From Aureimonas altamirensis (lineage in GTDB: Bacteria; Pseudomonadota; Alphaproteobacteria; Rhizobiales; Rhizobiaceae), in the NCBI RefSeq assembly GCF_001463885.1, contig NZ_BBWQ01000026.1, forward strand, positions 1-64,000: 64,000 nt of DNA, given 5' to 3'. The position numbers were made by a program, and so were the translations under genes. This document shows, piece by piece, positions 37,014 through 44,442 of the stretch (the first letter of the stretch is position 1; every line of letters begins with the position of its first letter). The notes under the pieces are model-generated. The model was given only the letters and a program-made list of their open reading frames with translations. It searched no databases and had not been told where the DNA came from.

Positions 37014-37385
37014 TTGCGCACATCCTTAAAATCAGATGCAGTCCGCTTTATTGTTGCGGGCGCCTTGAATGCGGCTTTAACCTTGCTCGTGTATCAAGCC
37101 CTCCTTTACGCGATGTCTCATCAACTTGCTTACGCGTTTGCCTGGTTAACGGGGATCGCGTTCATTATGATTTTTTATCCTGCTCGAGTGTTTCCAGAAG
37201 GCCGTACAGCACCCGTTGATCGCTTGTTATTGGGAGCGACGTATCTCGGCGTTTTTCTGTTTGGCCTTGCGTTACTTCAAGGACTGGACCATGCGGGAAT
37301 TGCGCCACGCATCGGCATTCTTATTGTTATGGTTGCGACGACCGCTGTCAATTTCCTCGCCGCGCGCTTTCTGCTGCGAAGATAA
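37014..37385 (+). CDS. GtrA-like membrane protein (lipid-linked sugar flippase)
   Basis: A 123-residue protein with four hydrophobic helices and the family opening RFIVAGALNAALTLLVYQAL, then FLFGLALLQGLDHAG and VNFLAARFLLRR. GtrA proteins are thought to flip undecaprenyl-phosphate sugars across the inner membrane. A TTG start lies 1 base after the WxcM stop, so the two are coupled. It completes a GtrA/GtrB pair with the GT2 gene. Sequence around it is moderately AT-richer than the core genome. Confidence 0.85.
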   Translation: MRTSLKSDAVRFIVAGALNAALTLLVYQALLYAMSHQLAYAFAWLTGIAFIMIFYPARVFPEGRTAPVDRLLLGATYLGVFLFGLALLQGLDHAGIAPRIGILIVMVATTAVNFLAARFLLRR

Positions 37386-37556
37386 ATTCGATAAAGCTGC
37401 TGTTCGATCCGCCGCGTACGAATCGTCGTCCTCACCACACTGGCTCACCGAGTAAGGGCGTCGCGTTCACCTCGCACGATTCACTCGTGCGCACTTGTCC
37501 AATATCCGCTTATGCGGGACTGAACTGGGACATGAGCTAAGGACTCTTTGTTAGGG

Positions 37557-37928
37557 TCACGAGCCATGCGACGGTAAGGCTTTTGCCACAGCTGGCACAA
37601 GGCCGTGGGCCTCGAGTTGGGTTCGATGCTCGTTGCCCCAGACGCAGAGCGGCATCAGCGCCTCGACCAGCGTCTCCCCGAAGGGCGTCACGGTGTAGTC
37701 GACCTTGGGCGGCACTTCGCTGTAGTCACGACGCACGATGACGCCCGCCGCGACGAGCTCTCGCAACTGTTGGATCAGCACCTTCTCGCTGATGCCTGTC
37801 ACCAAACGCCGAAGATCACCGAAACGCCGTGGCCCCGGGCGCAGGTGGTACAGAATGATCGGCTTCCATTTGCCGCCCATCACGGCAAGCGCGACGTCGA
37901 GGCCGCAGTCGCTGTTACCCTGGCTCAC
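37557..37928 (-). CDS. HxlR family transcriptional regulator
   Basis: A 123-residue winged-helix regulator with the HxlR pattern. CGLDVALAVMGGKWKPIILY is at residues 8-27, RFGDLRRLVTGISEKVLIQQ forms the recognition helix region, and YSEVPPKVDYTVTPFG forms the wing. HxlR proteins usually sense aldehydes, quinones or redox changes and control an adjacent oxidoreductase. A GTG start is used with AAAGGA about 9 bases upstream. It is divergent from the SDR gene at 38016 with an 87-bp shared control region, so it likely regulates that gene. Confidence 0.9.
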   Translation of the reverse strand: MSQGNSDCGLDVALAVMGGKWKPIILYHLRPGPRRFGDLRRLVTGISEKVLIQQLRELVAAGVIVRRDYSEVPPKVDYTVTPFGETLVEALMPLCVWGNEHRTQLEAHGLVPAVAKALPSHGS

Positions 37929-38015
37929 ATCCCGATCCTTTCACTAACCTTTTTGTCCGTACTAGTCTCTGCGCCAGCGCCTGTCCATATCGGCTCCAAC
38001 ACTAAGGAGACGTCG

Positions 38016-38765
38016 ATGGATCGTTTGAAAGACAAGGTGGCCGTCATCACAGGCGCCAATAGCGGTATCGGTTTGGCAAGCGCCAAACGCTTCGCAAGCG
38101 AGGGCGCGCGCGTCTTCATGACGGGCCGAAGGCAGCGCGAGCTCGACGCAGCGGTGGCCGAAGTCGGCCACGGCGCAATCGGCGTACAGGGTGACGTAGC
38201 AAGCCTTGTAGACCTGGACAGGCTTTTCGAGATCGTGGCCCGGGACGCCGGCCGGATCGATGTCCTGTTTGCAAATGCCGGCGGCGGTGAATTCGCGGCT
38301 CTTGAAGACATCACCGAAGAGCATGTCGAACGCACTTTCGCCACCAACGTCAAGGGTACGCTGTTCACGGTGCAGAAGGCGCTGCCGCTTCTGGTGGACG
38401 GCGCCTCGGTCATCCTGACCGGCTCTACGACCGCCAGTTCGGGGGCGGCGGCGTTCAGCGTATATAGCGCCAGCAAGGCGGCAATCCGCAGCTTTGCCCG
38501 CAACTGGTGCCTGGACCTCGCCCCGCGCCACATTCGCGTCAACGTGCTGGTGCCAGGCGCCACCTCGACGCCGGGCCTCCACGGCCTGTCGCCAAGCGAG
38601 GAAGCGGGGCGGTCGTTTGTCTCGGCCATGGAGGCGCAGATTCCGCTTGGACGGCTTGGTTCGCCGGACGAGACGGCCGCCGCAGCCCTGTTCCTGGCCT
38701 CCGCGGAGTCGAGCTTCGTCAACGGCAGCGAACTGTTCGCCGATGGTGGGCAGGCGCAGATCTGA
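38016..38765 (+). CDS. SDR family oxidoreductase
   Basis: A 249-residue classical short-chain dehydrogenase. The NAD(P) motif TGANSGIG is near residues 13-20. NAG appears in LFANAGGGEF, the catalytic Ser in ILTGSTTASSG and the catalytic Tyr/Lys in YSASKAA. The C-terminus ends GSELFADGGQAQI. ATG 38016 is preceded by AAGGAGA; the longer open frame from 37605 is antisense to the HxlR gene. It is divergent from the HxlR regulator and followed by a SnoaL-like gene, an arrangement seen in xenobiotic or aldehyde response loci. The substrate is unknown. Confidence 0.93.
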   Translation: MDRLKDKVAVITGANSGIGLASAKRFASEGARVFMTGRRQRELDAAVAEVGHGAIGVQGDVASLVDLDRLFEIVARDAGRIDVLFANAGGGEFAALEDITEEHVERTFATNVKGTLFTVQKALPLLVDGASVILTGSTTASSGAAAFSVYSASKAAIRSFARNWCLDLAPRHIRVNVLVPGATSTPGLHGLSPSEEAGRSFVSAMEAQIPLGRLGSPDETAAAALFLASAESSFVNGSELFADGGQAQI

Positions 38766-38810
38766 GCACCGCTCGCCCGCCCTGTGTCCGGTTTTAAGAA
38801 GGACCCCATC

Positions 38811-39251
38811 ATGCGTGACAACGAAACGATCATCCGCGAGCTATACGACCTGGCCGAAGGCGAAGGATCGGACATGGAGCGGTTCGTCGCCGCCTTCTCC
38901 GACGACGGCTACCTGACCGATATTCCCACCGGGGCAACGCTGCGCGGTCGAGCGATCGGCGACTATATCGGCAGGCTGACCACCGCCTTCCCGGATATTC
39001 ATCGCGAGCTCTCCAAGCTCTACACGGCGGGTGACGTCGTGGTGGTGGAACTGGCCATTCGCGGAACGCACCTCGGCGATCTGGTCCTGCCCTCCGGCAC
39101 ACTTGCGCCGACAGGTCTCACGATCGATGTTCCGTGCTGCGACGTGTGTTCCACCTGGCGAACGGCAAGGTCACGTCATTCCACTGCTACAATGCCGCGT
39201 CCATCACTGCGCAGCAGCTTGGGATCGAAGGTGGATAACCCTTCGCCTTAG
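38811..39251 (+). pseudogene. SnoaL-like (NTF2 fold) protein, frameshifted near its end
   Basis: The open frame starts at ATG 38811 behind AAGAAGGA and encodes a SnoaL/NTF2-like domain. It begins ETIIRELYDLAEGEG and includes VAAFSDDGYLTDIPTGATLR and LAIRGTHLGDLVLP. After residue about 111 the frame becomes Arg/Ser-rich and unlike the family. Shifting frame at the GTGTGT run (39144-39149), by removing one GT, restores a normal ending: DVFHLANGKVTSFHCYNAAS, then ITAQQLGIEGG, with stop TAA at 39236-39238. So the gene has a two-base insertion, either a real mutation or a sequencing error. It follows the SDR gene by 45 bases and would share its transcript. Confidence 0.75.
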
Positions 39252-39261
39252 CGATTTGGGC

Positions 39262-39723
39262 TCACCTAACCAATCCCGGCTCGCCGGCGTCGATCATGCG
39301 GGCCAGATGCTCAAATGCTTCCTTCCATGCATTCGCGGCTTCATGATCGAGTTTGGCCGTCAATTGCTGCTCCAAAGCCTGCGACCGCGCAACCGACTGC
39401 ATTACCGAAGCGTGTATCTCTTCGTCAGAGGCACCATGCCTCGTCATTTCGACGATCTGCGCTTCGACCCGCTCGGCGATCATTGCTTCACCGGTCGCAT
39501 GATCGGCAGACCCGGCACGCTTCTCGGCCTTGGCAAGGATTATCATGGCGGTCTCCGCGTCCGTCCGATCTTTGTCTGACGCGCTCGGAGCGGTGGCCTT
39601 GGCGATTATGGCTTCGGCTATCCGTCGGGCACCGACCTCGTATCCGCTCTTCAAGGTCTGATCTGGGTTCACGCGGCCTTTCTCCCAATCGGTTCCGGTA
39701 TCAGCCAATCGATCGCCGACCAA
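39262..39723 (-). CDS. Hypothetical protein, helical, Ala/Glu-rich (doubtful)
   Basis: A 153-codon frame opening with a TTG that has no clear ribosome-binding site. The translated product is soluble and strongly helical, with amphipathic stretches AETAMIILAKAEKRAG and EEIHASVMQSVARSQALEQQ. It has charge balance like a real protein and no low-complexity artefacts. No family was recognised. It lies alone between the frameshifted SnoaL gene and the ABC operon and is convergent with the former. It could be a 5'-truncated remnant. Confidence 0.42.
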   Translation of the reverse strand: MVGDRLADTGTDWEKGRVNPDQTLKSGYEVGARRIAEAIIAKATAPSASDKDRTDAETAMIILAKAEKRAGSADHATGEAMIAERVEAQIVEMTRHGASDEEIHASVMQSVARSQALEQQLTAKLDHEAANAWKEAFEHLARMIDAGEPGLVR

Positions 39724-39862
39724 ATTGTGGGCGCATCGTCGCTTTCGAAGCGGAAAATTTAATCAGGACGAGGTCGGCCCACTTTCCGATGCTTGAGCCG
39801 CAATCCTTACCAACGTCGGCTCTAAAACTGCCTGAAAATATCCGAAACGTCCGGCTGTGTAC

Positions 39863-39877
39863 GCCTATATATTAGGC
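39863..39877. promoter_or_regulatory. Small palindrome upstream of the ABC operon
   Basis: GCCTA and TAGGC flank TATAT. It lies 50 bases upstream of the main operator and just ahead of the -35 box. It could be an auxiliary regulator site; support is weak. Confidence 0.35.
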
Positions 39878-39888
39878 AGTCCAATCTA

Positions 39889-39917
39889 TTGCAATTCCGA
39901 TCAGCACCGGACATTAT
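39889..39917 (+). promoter_or_regulatory. Promoter of the NMT1-type ABC operon
   Basis: TTGCAA (39889-39894) and CATTAT (39912-39917) with a 17-base spacer. The -10 box touches the palindromic operator at 39916-39936, so a bound repressor would cover the start site. The leader to the ATG at 39960 is short. Confidence 0.55.
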
Positions 39918-39936
39918 AGAGAACATTGTTCTCTAT
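39916..39936. promoter_or_regulatory. 21-bp perfect palindromic operator
   Basis: Arms ATAGAGAACA and TGTTCTCTAT are exact reverse complements around a central T. The right arm also forms a second, overlapping symmetry with the following TATAGAAC. It sits over the promoter start region of the ABC operon. The natural candidate to bind it is the IclR regulator encoded at the other end of the operon (45192-46085). Confidence 0.75.
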
Positions 39937-39959
39937 ATAGAACTTTTGGGGACGTCATC

Positions 39960-41003
39960 ATGGTGTGGGATTCTGTATCGCGTCGCAGCCTTCTGAAGGG
40001 TGCGGCGGCCTTGGCCGGAGCCACGGCGGCAACTCGGCTCATTCATCCGTCCTTCGCTCAGGCCGGGCTTGAAACAACCGACATTGAACTGATCAGCGTG
40101 CGCGATCCGCAGCACTCTGCCCAGATAGCTTTGGCGCAGGAGCTGGGGTTCTTCGAGGAAGCCGGCCTCAACGTTGCCGTCAACTACACCGTCAATGGCC
40201 CTGACCTGCCCAGTCTTGCCGCAAGCGGCCGCGTACAGATCCTGGCTTCGGCACTAGAGCAGCTCGCATCTCTCCGCGAAAAGGGGATCGACTTCAAATG
40301 GGTGATGAAGCTGTCCGACATTTCCAACACCCAAGGCGTGGTCATCGGCAACAATTCCGGCATCGACAAGCCGGCCGATCTGGCTGGCAAACGCGTCGGC
40401 ATGTATAGCGGCGCCGCCGTAGAGCTTGCCATTCTCAACATGTGCAAGGACTACGGAATCGATTTCTCCAGCCTGCAGTTCGTCAATGTCGAACCGCCTG
40501 AACAGGCCATGGCCCTGATGCGCGGCGATATCGATGTGATGGCCTGCTGGGAACCCTATGTCTCCAACGCCGCCAGGATGGGTGGGCGCGTGTATTTCAC
40601 CGGCAGTCGGTCCTACATCGAAGACCCCAATACGCCCAAGGCGGTGAACTACCTTTATCTCTCCACTGGCCTTGCAACCACGGGCGACTTCATCGAAGCC
40701 AATCCCGGCACGCTCAAGGCCCTGATCGGCGCGCTGGCCAAGGCGACCGCGGTCATTGTTTCCGACCCGGAAAGCACTGTGGAGCCGATCTCCCGCAATC
40801 TTGGCATTCCGGCCGACGGCCTCCTGGCCATCCTCCAGGCCAATGACTACAGCCCCATCGTCGATAACCGCGTGATCGAAGGCTACCCTGTCTACCAGGA
40901 TTGGGCGATCAGTCGCGGCTACCTCGAAACCGGTGCGCCCATTGCCGACCTGCTCGACATGAGCCTCCTGCGTGAAGTGCTGCCCGACGCGGTTCGCATC
41001 TAG
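39960..41003 (+). CDS. ABC transporter substrate-binding protein, NMT1/THI5-like (SsuA/TauA group), Tat-exported
   Basis: A 347-residue periplasmic protein. Residues 1-35 form a twin-arginine signal (SRRSLLKGAAALAGATAAT). The mature part follows the NMT1/THI5 pattern: ALAQELGFFEEAGLNVAVNY, the conserved VGMYSGAAVELAI and DVMACWEPYVSNA. Relatives bind taurine, alkanesulfonates, nitrate, riboflavin or pyrimidine precursors, so the ligand cannot be named. It starts a rightward operon with ATPase, permease and four enzymes. GGGGAC lies 7 bases before the ATG. The operator/promoter lies immediately upstream. Confidence 0.92.
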   Translation: MVWDSVSRRSLLKGAAALAGATAATRLIHPSFAQAGLETTDIELISVRDPQHSAQIALAQELGFFEEAGLNVAVNYTVNGPDLPSLAASGRVQILASALEQLASLREKGIDFKWVMKLSDISNTQGVVIGNNSGIDKPADLAGKRVGMYSGAAVELAILNMCKDYGIDFSSLQFVNVEPPEQAMALMRGDIDVMACWEPYVSNAARMGGRVYFTGSRSYIEDPNTPKAVNYLYLSTGLATTGDFIEANPGTLKALIGALAKATAVIVSDPESTVEPISRNLGIPADGLLAILQANDYSPIVDNRVIEGYPVYQDWAISRGYLETGAPIADLLDMSLLREVLPDAVRI

Positions 41004-41033
41004 CCCCGACACCGCCCACCGGAAAACATACCC

Positions 41034-41816
41034 ATGTCTCACAGCGTTGCTTTCGAGAATGTCGGAATGACATTCCGCGGCCGGCGTGGTTCCCAACCCT
41101 ATACGGCGCTGGCGGACTTCTCCCATACGGTCGCCGAAAACGAGTTCATCTGCCTTCTTGGTCCCAGCGGCTGCGGAAAGTCGACCGTGCTCAATCTGGT
41201 GGGCGGCTTCGCCCAGCCCACAAGCGGGCGCATTCTGGTGGGCGGCAAGCCTGTCGACGGCCCCGGACCCGACCGGGGCATGGTCTTCCAGCAGTATGCG
41301 CTGTTCCCCTGGTACACAGTGCAGCGCAATGTTGAACTGGGCCTCGAAGCGCGTGGCCTCCCCGGCCCGGAACAGCGCGAACGTGCCGAACGCATGCTGC
41401 GCACCGTCGGCCTCTGGGACCATCGCCTCAAATATCCCAAGGAGCTATCCGGCGGCATGCGTCAGCGCGCAGCCATCGCCCGTACCCTCGTTGCCGAGCC
41501 CGACGTCATCCTGATGGACGAGCCCTTCGCCGCGCTGGATGCCCAGACGCGCGAGCACCTGCAATATCAGCTGCTCGACATCTGGGAGACGCTCAAGCGC
41601 ACTGTCATCTTCGTCACCCACAGCGTCCAGGAGGCAGTGCTGCTTGGGGATCGCGTCACCATCATGGGCCGCCAGGGCGGCAACATCATCGCCAGCATCA
41701 AGAGTCCGCTGCCTCGTCCACGCAATCGGCTCGACGACGCCGTCGTCGCCTTCGAACGCGAAGTTCATCGCCATCTCGAACTGGCCGAAGGCGTCCATTC
41801 AGAGGATGCACGATGA
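41034..41816 (+). CDS. ABC transporter ATP-binding protein (SsuB/TauB group)
   Basis: A 260-residue ATPase with Walker A GPSGCGKSTVLNLVGG, Q-loop MVFQQYALFPWYT, signature LSGGMRQRAAIART, Walker B VILMDEPFAALD and switch HSVQEAV. The WYTVQRNVELGLE segment is typical of the taurine/sulfonate/nitrate group, matching the NMT1-type binding protein upstream. Its stop overlaps the permease start by 4 bases. Confidence 0.94.
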   Translation: MSHSVAFENVGMTFRGRRGSQPYTALADFSHTVAENEFICLLGPSGCGKSTVLNLVGGFAQPTSGRILVGGKPVDGPGPDRGMVFQQYALFPWYTVQRNVELGLEARGLPGPEQRERAERMLRTVGLWDHRLKYPKELSGGMRQRAAIARTLVAEPDVILMDEPFAALDAQTREHLQYQLLDIWETLKRTVIFVTHSVQEAVLLGDRVTIMGRQGGNIIASIKSPLPRPRNRLDDAVVAFEREVHRHLELAEGVHSEDAR

Positions 41817-42583
41817 GCGTGTCGCGCTTCACTGTTTCGCCCAAAGTGCTGAGCCTCTGCGCCGTGCTGCTCTTCTGGCAGGGCCTCGCCTGGCTCAACG
41901 AAATCGTGCCCTTTTACAATGCGGTGCTGGTCCCCTCACCCCTTCGCATTCTGGTTGCCGGGTGGCAGCTGGCTGTGACCGGCGTTCTATGGACCCACAT
42001 CACCGCGTCGGTGCTGCGTGTACTGACCGGCATGGCCATTGCATTGCCGCTGGCGGTTCTGCTTGCGGTGCTGGTGACGGGCAGTCGCCTGGTCGAAATC
42101 GTCATCGATCCTGTCATCGAGCTTCTGCGGCCTATGCCGACTTTGGCGCTCCTGCCGATTTTCATCGTCTGGTTCGGCATCGGCGAGACGACCAAAATCC
42201 TGTTCATCGCCTACAGCACCTTCTTCATTATCTTCATCACCGCGGTCGAGGCGATACGGGACATTCCACCCGTCCTCTACCAGGCCTCGGGCAGTCTCGG
42301 TCTCAACCGCCGCCAGACCTTTTCCCACGTCACGTTACGTGCCGCCCTGCCGCAGGTGATGGTGGGGGTGCGGCTGGCTCTCGCCACAGCCTGGTTTGTC
42401 ATCGTCGGCGCCGAGTTCATCGCCGCCAATGAAGGCCTTGGCTACCTCATCAACTTTTCCCGCGTCTGGTTCCAGATCGACAACATGATGGTTGGCGCGG
42501 TGGTCATCGGACTTCTGGGCCTGTCGAGCAATTACCTGTTCCTGGCGCTTGAAGACCGTCTCTTTGCCTGGCGCGAGCGCTAG
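41813..42583 (+). CDS. ABC transporter permease (SsuC/TauC group)
   Basis: A 256-residue membrane protein with six predicted helices and the binding-protein-dependent permease motif around ASGSLGLNRRQTFSHVTLRA (EAA loop). VIELLRPMPTLALLPIFIVW is characteristic of the SsuC/TauC family. It forms the homodimeric channel for the unknown solute. It is translationally coupled to the ATPase gene. Confidence 0.94.
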   Translation: MSVSRFTVSPKVLSLCAVLLFWQGLAWLNEIVPFYNAVLVPSPLRILVAGWQLAVTGVLWTHITASVLRVLTGMAIALPLAVLLAVLVTGSRLVEIVIDPVIELLRPMPTLALLPIFIVWFGIGETTKILFIAYSTFFIIFITAVEAIRDIPPVLYQASGSLGLNRRQTFSHVTLRAALPQVMVGVRLALATAWFVIVGAEFIAANEGLGYLINFSRVWFQIDNMMVGAVVIGLLGLSSNYLFLALEDRLFAWRER

Positions 42584-42608
42584 GCCCCCTCCCAACAGGA
42601 AGTCACCC

Positions 42609-43580
42609 ATGTCCAATCCTCGTCTCGACGTCCTCCAGGACCCGCCGGGCCCCGGCCCGGTACGCAATTTCACCGGCTATGGCCGACGGGGCCTCAAGGT
42701 CACCTGGCCCAATGGCGCCAAGGTGGCCCTGGCCCTGGTGCTCAACTACGAAACGGGAGCCGAAGCCTCCTGGCCCTCTGGTGATCGCAAGAACGACCGG
42801 ATCTTCGAATTCCCCTATCCGCTCGATTCCCGATATCGCGACCTCGCCAACGAGTCCGTCTCCGAGTACGGCGGCCGCGCCGGCGTCTGGCGCCTGCAGC
42901 GCATGCTGGACGATCTCAAGCTCAAGATCACCTTCTCGGGTTGTGCCGTCGCCTTCGCCCGCAATCCCGAGGTTGGCGCCTATGTGCAGGAGGCCGGCCA
43001 CGAGGGCTCTTCGCATGGGTATCGCTGGGAAGAGGTGTGGACCATGTCTCGCCAGGAGGAAAAGGAGCGCATCGCCGCTGCGGTCGATATCATCCGGCAG
43101 ACCTGCGGCGAACGGCCCATCGGCTGGCAGACCCGCCACAGCGGCTCGCTCAACACGCGCGAACTGCTCGTGGAGGAAGGCGGCTTCCTGTACGACTGCG
43201 ACTCCGTCGCCGATGATGTCCCCTATTATGCCGACGTCCTGGGCAAGCAACATCTCGTGCTGCCTTACAGCAGCACCTACAACGATCATCGCTTCATCAT
43301 CGCCCAGGGCTATTCGAAGCCGCAGGACTTCTTCGATTATTGCAAGGATGGCATCGACTATCTCCGCCGCGAAGGCGAAACCCGTCCCAAGGTGATGACT
43401 ATCGGCATCCACGCCCATTGGATGGGGCAGGCAGCCCGCACCGCCGCGCTTCATCGCTTCCTGGAATACGCCATGAGCACGGGTGACGTCTGGATCGCCC
43501 GCCGCCGCGACATCGCCGAATGGTTTCGTGATCACTATGACGCGTTCGTCAGGGATACCGAGGCGGAAACGCTGCGCTGA
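42609..43580 (+). CDS. Polysaccharide deacetylase-fold hydrolase, PuuE/allantoinase-like
   Basis: A 323-residue NodB-homology protein. It has the PuuE-like opening RRGLKVTWPNGAKVALALVL and NYETGAEAS, then SVSEYGGRAGVWRL and SSHGYRWEEV. The metal-site region of the later half contains GIHAHWMGQAARTAAL. The family includes cofactor-poor allantoinases (PuuE) and related amidohydrolases acting on cyclic ureides or other small amides, rather than on polysaccharides. Within this operon it probably opens or deacylates the imported compound. AGGA precedes ATG 42609; the frame upstream overlaps the permease gene and is unlikely to be used. Confidence 0.87.
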   Translation: MSNPRLDVLQDPPGPGPVRNFTGYGRRGLKVTWPNGAKVALALVLNYETGAEASWPSGDRKNDRIFEFPYPLDSRYRDLANESVSEYGGRAGVWRLQRMLDDLKLKITFSGCAVAFARNPEVGAYVQEAGHEGSSHGYRWEEVWTMSRQEEKERIAAAVDIIRQTCGERPIGWQTRHSGSLNTRELLVEEGGFLYDCDSVADDVPYYADVLGKQHLVLPYSSTYNDHRFIIAQGYSKPQDFFDYCKDGIDYLRREGETRPKVMTIGIHAHWMGQAARTAALHRFLEYAMSTGDVWIARRRDIAEWFRDHYDAFVRDTEAETLR

Positions 43581-43589
43581 GGTTGGGTC

Positions 43590-44420
43590 ATGCATTGTCT
43601 CGTTACCGGCCACAAGGGTTTCCTCGGCCGTCGGCTCAGCGCCGCCTTGATCGATTTCGGACATAGCGTCACCGGGTTGGATACCCCGGCAGGTCAGCCG
43701 ATCGATCTGCGTGACGCTCCCGCCATCACCGACTGCATCATGGCAGCGCGCCCCGAGGTGATCTTCCACCTGGGCGGCGTATCCGGTCCGATGCTGCTCA
43801 ACGACGCGCCCGGCCAGGTTCTTGCCATCAATGGTCACGGCACGCTCAACGTCATCGAGGCGGCCGGCCGGGCCGGCGTGCGCCGACTGATCTTCGCCTC
43901 CTCTGTCGCCGCGCATCAGCGCGTCGGTGGGCGGCCGGGTAGTCTCTATGCGGTCAGCAAGACGCTCGGTGAGCAACTGGTTGCCTGGGCCGGCAGCACC
44001 ATGGAAACAACCAGCATCCGCATCGGCTCGGTTTTCGGTCCGGGCCGCGCCACCGCCAACCCTCTGCACCAGATGATCGCGGAAGGTCTGGCGACCGGCG
44101 TGGTGCCATATCCGGCAGGCAACATGGAGCCCAGCATCGAGGTCGGCGACTGCGCCCGGCTTTTCGCCGGTCTCGCCGATGCGGCAAGGATGGCCCCCCA
44201 CTATGACGCCGTCCGCTACTGTGTCAGCTACCGGGCGGCTGCCGAGACGATCTCTGCCGCCGTCGGTGCGCAGGCGCATCCGACCGCGTTGGAAGAGAGC
44301 TTTCTCTACGACACGACGTTCGACGTCGAGCCACTGGCGCGCGACTCCGGAAGCGGGCCGCCGCCCAGCTTCTCGGACGCCATCGGGCAACTCGTCCAGA
44401 CCGTGCGCGAAGCCGCCTGA
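43590..44420 (+). CDS. NAD-dependent epimerase/dehydratase (extended SDR)
   Basis: A 276-residue extended SDR with NAD motif VTGHKGFLGRRL, DLRD following, and catalytic Ser/Tyr/Lys in FASSVAAHQ and SLYAVSKTLGE. IRIGSVFGPGRATANPLHQM resembles 2-keto acid or erythronate/apionate-type dehydrogenases (DenD-like) as well as sugar epimerases. It lies 9 bases after the deacetylase gene. Its role in catabolism of the imported molecule is inference; substrate unknown. Confidence 0.88.
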   Translation: MHCLVTGHKGFLGRRLSAALIDFGHSVTGLDTPAGQPIDLRDAPAITDCIMAARPEVIFHLGGVSGPMLLNDAPGQVLAINGHGTLNVIEAAGRAGVRRLIFASSVAAHQRVGGRPGSLYAVSKTLGEQLVAWAGSTMETTSIRIGSVFGPGRATANPLHQMIAEGLATGVVPYPAGNMEPSIEVGDCARLFAGLADAARMAPHYDAVRYCVSYRAAAETISAAVGAQAHPTALEESFLYDTTFDVEPLARDSGSGPPPSFSDAIGQLVQTVREAA

Positions 44421-44442
44421 TCTCAATCAAAGGAAACGCATC

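Noticed and set aside
39315-39875. 186-codon plus-strand frame
   Set aside because: Arg/Ser/Pro-rich shadow; the opposite-strand frame (39262-39723) is more protein-like.
42603-44426. 607-codon minus-strand open frame
   Set aside because: Antisense to the deacetylase and epimerase genes, which have clear motifs.
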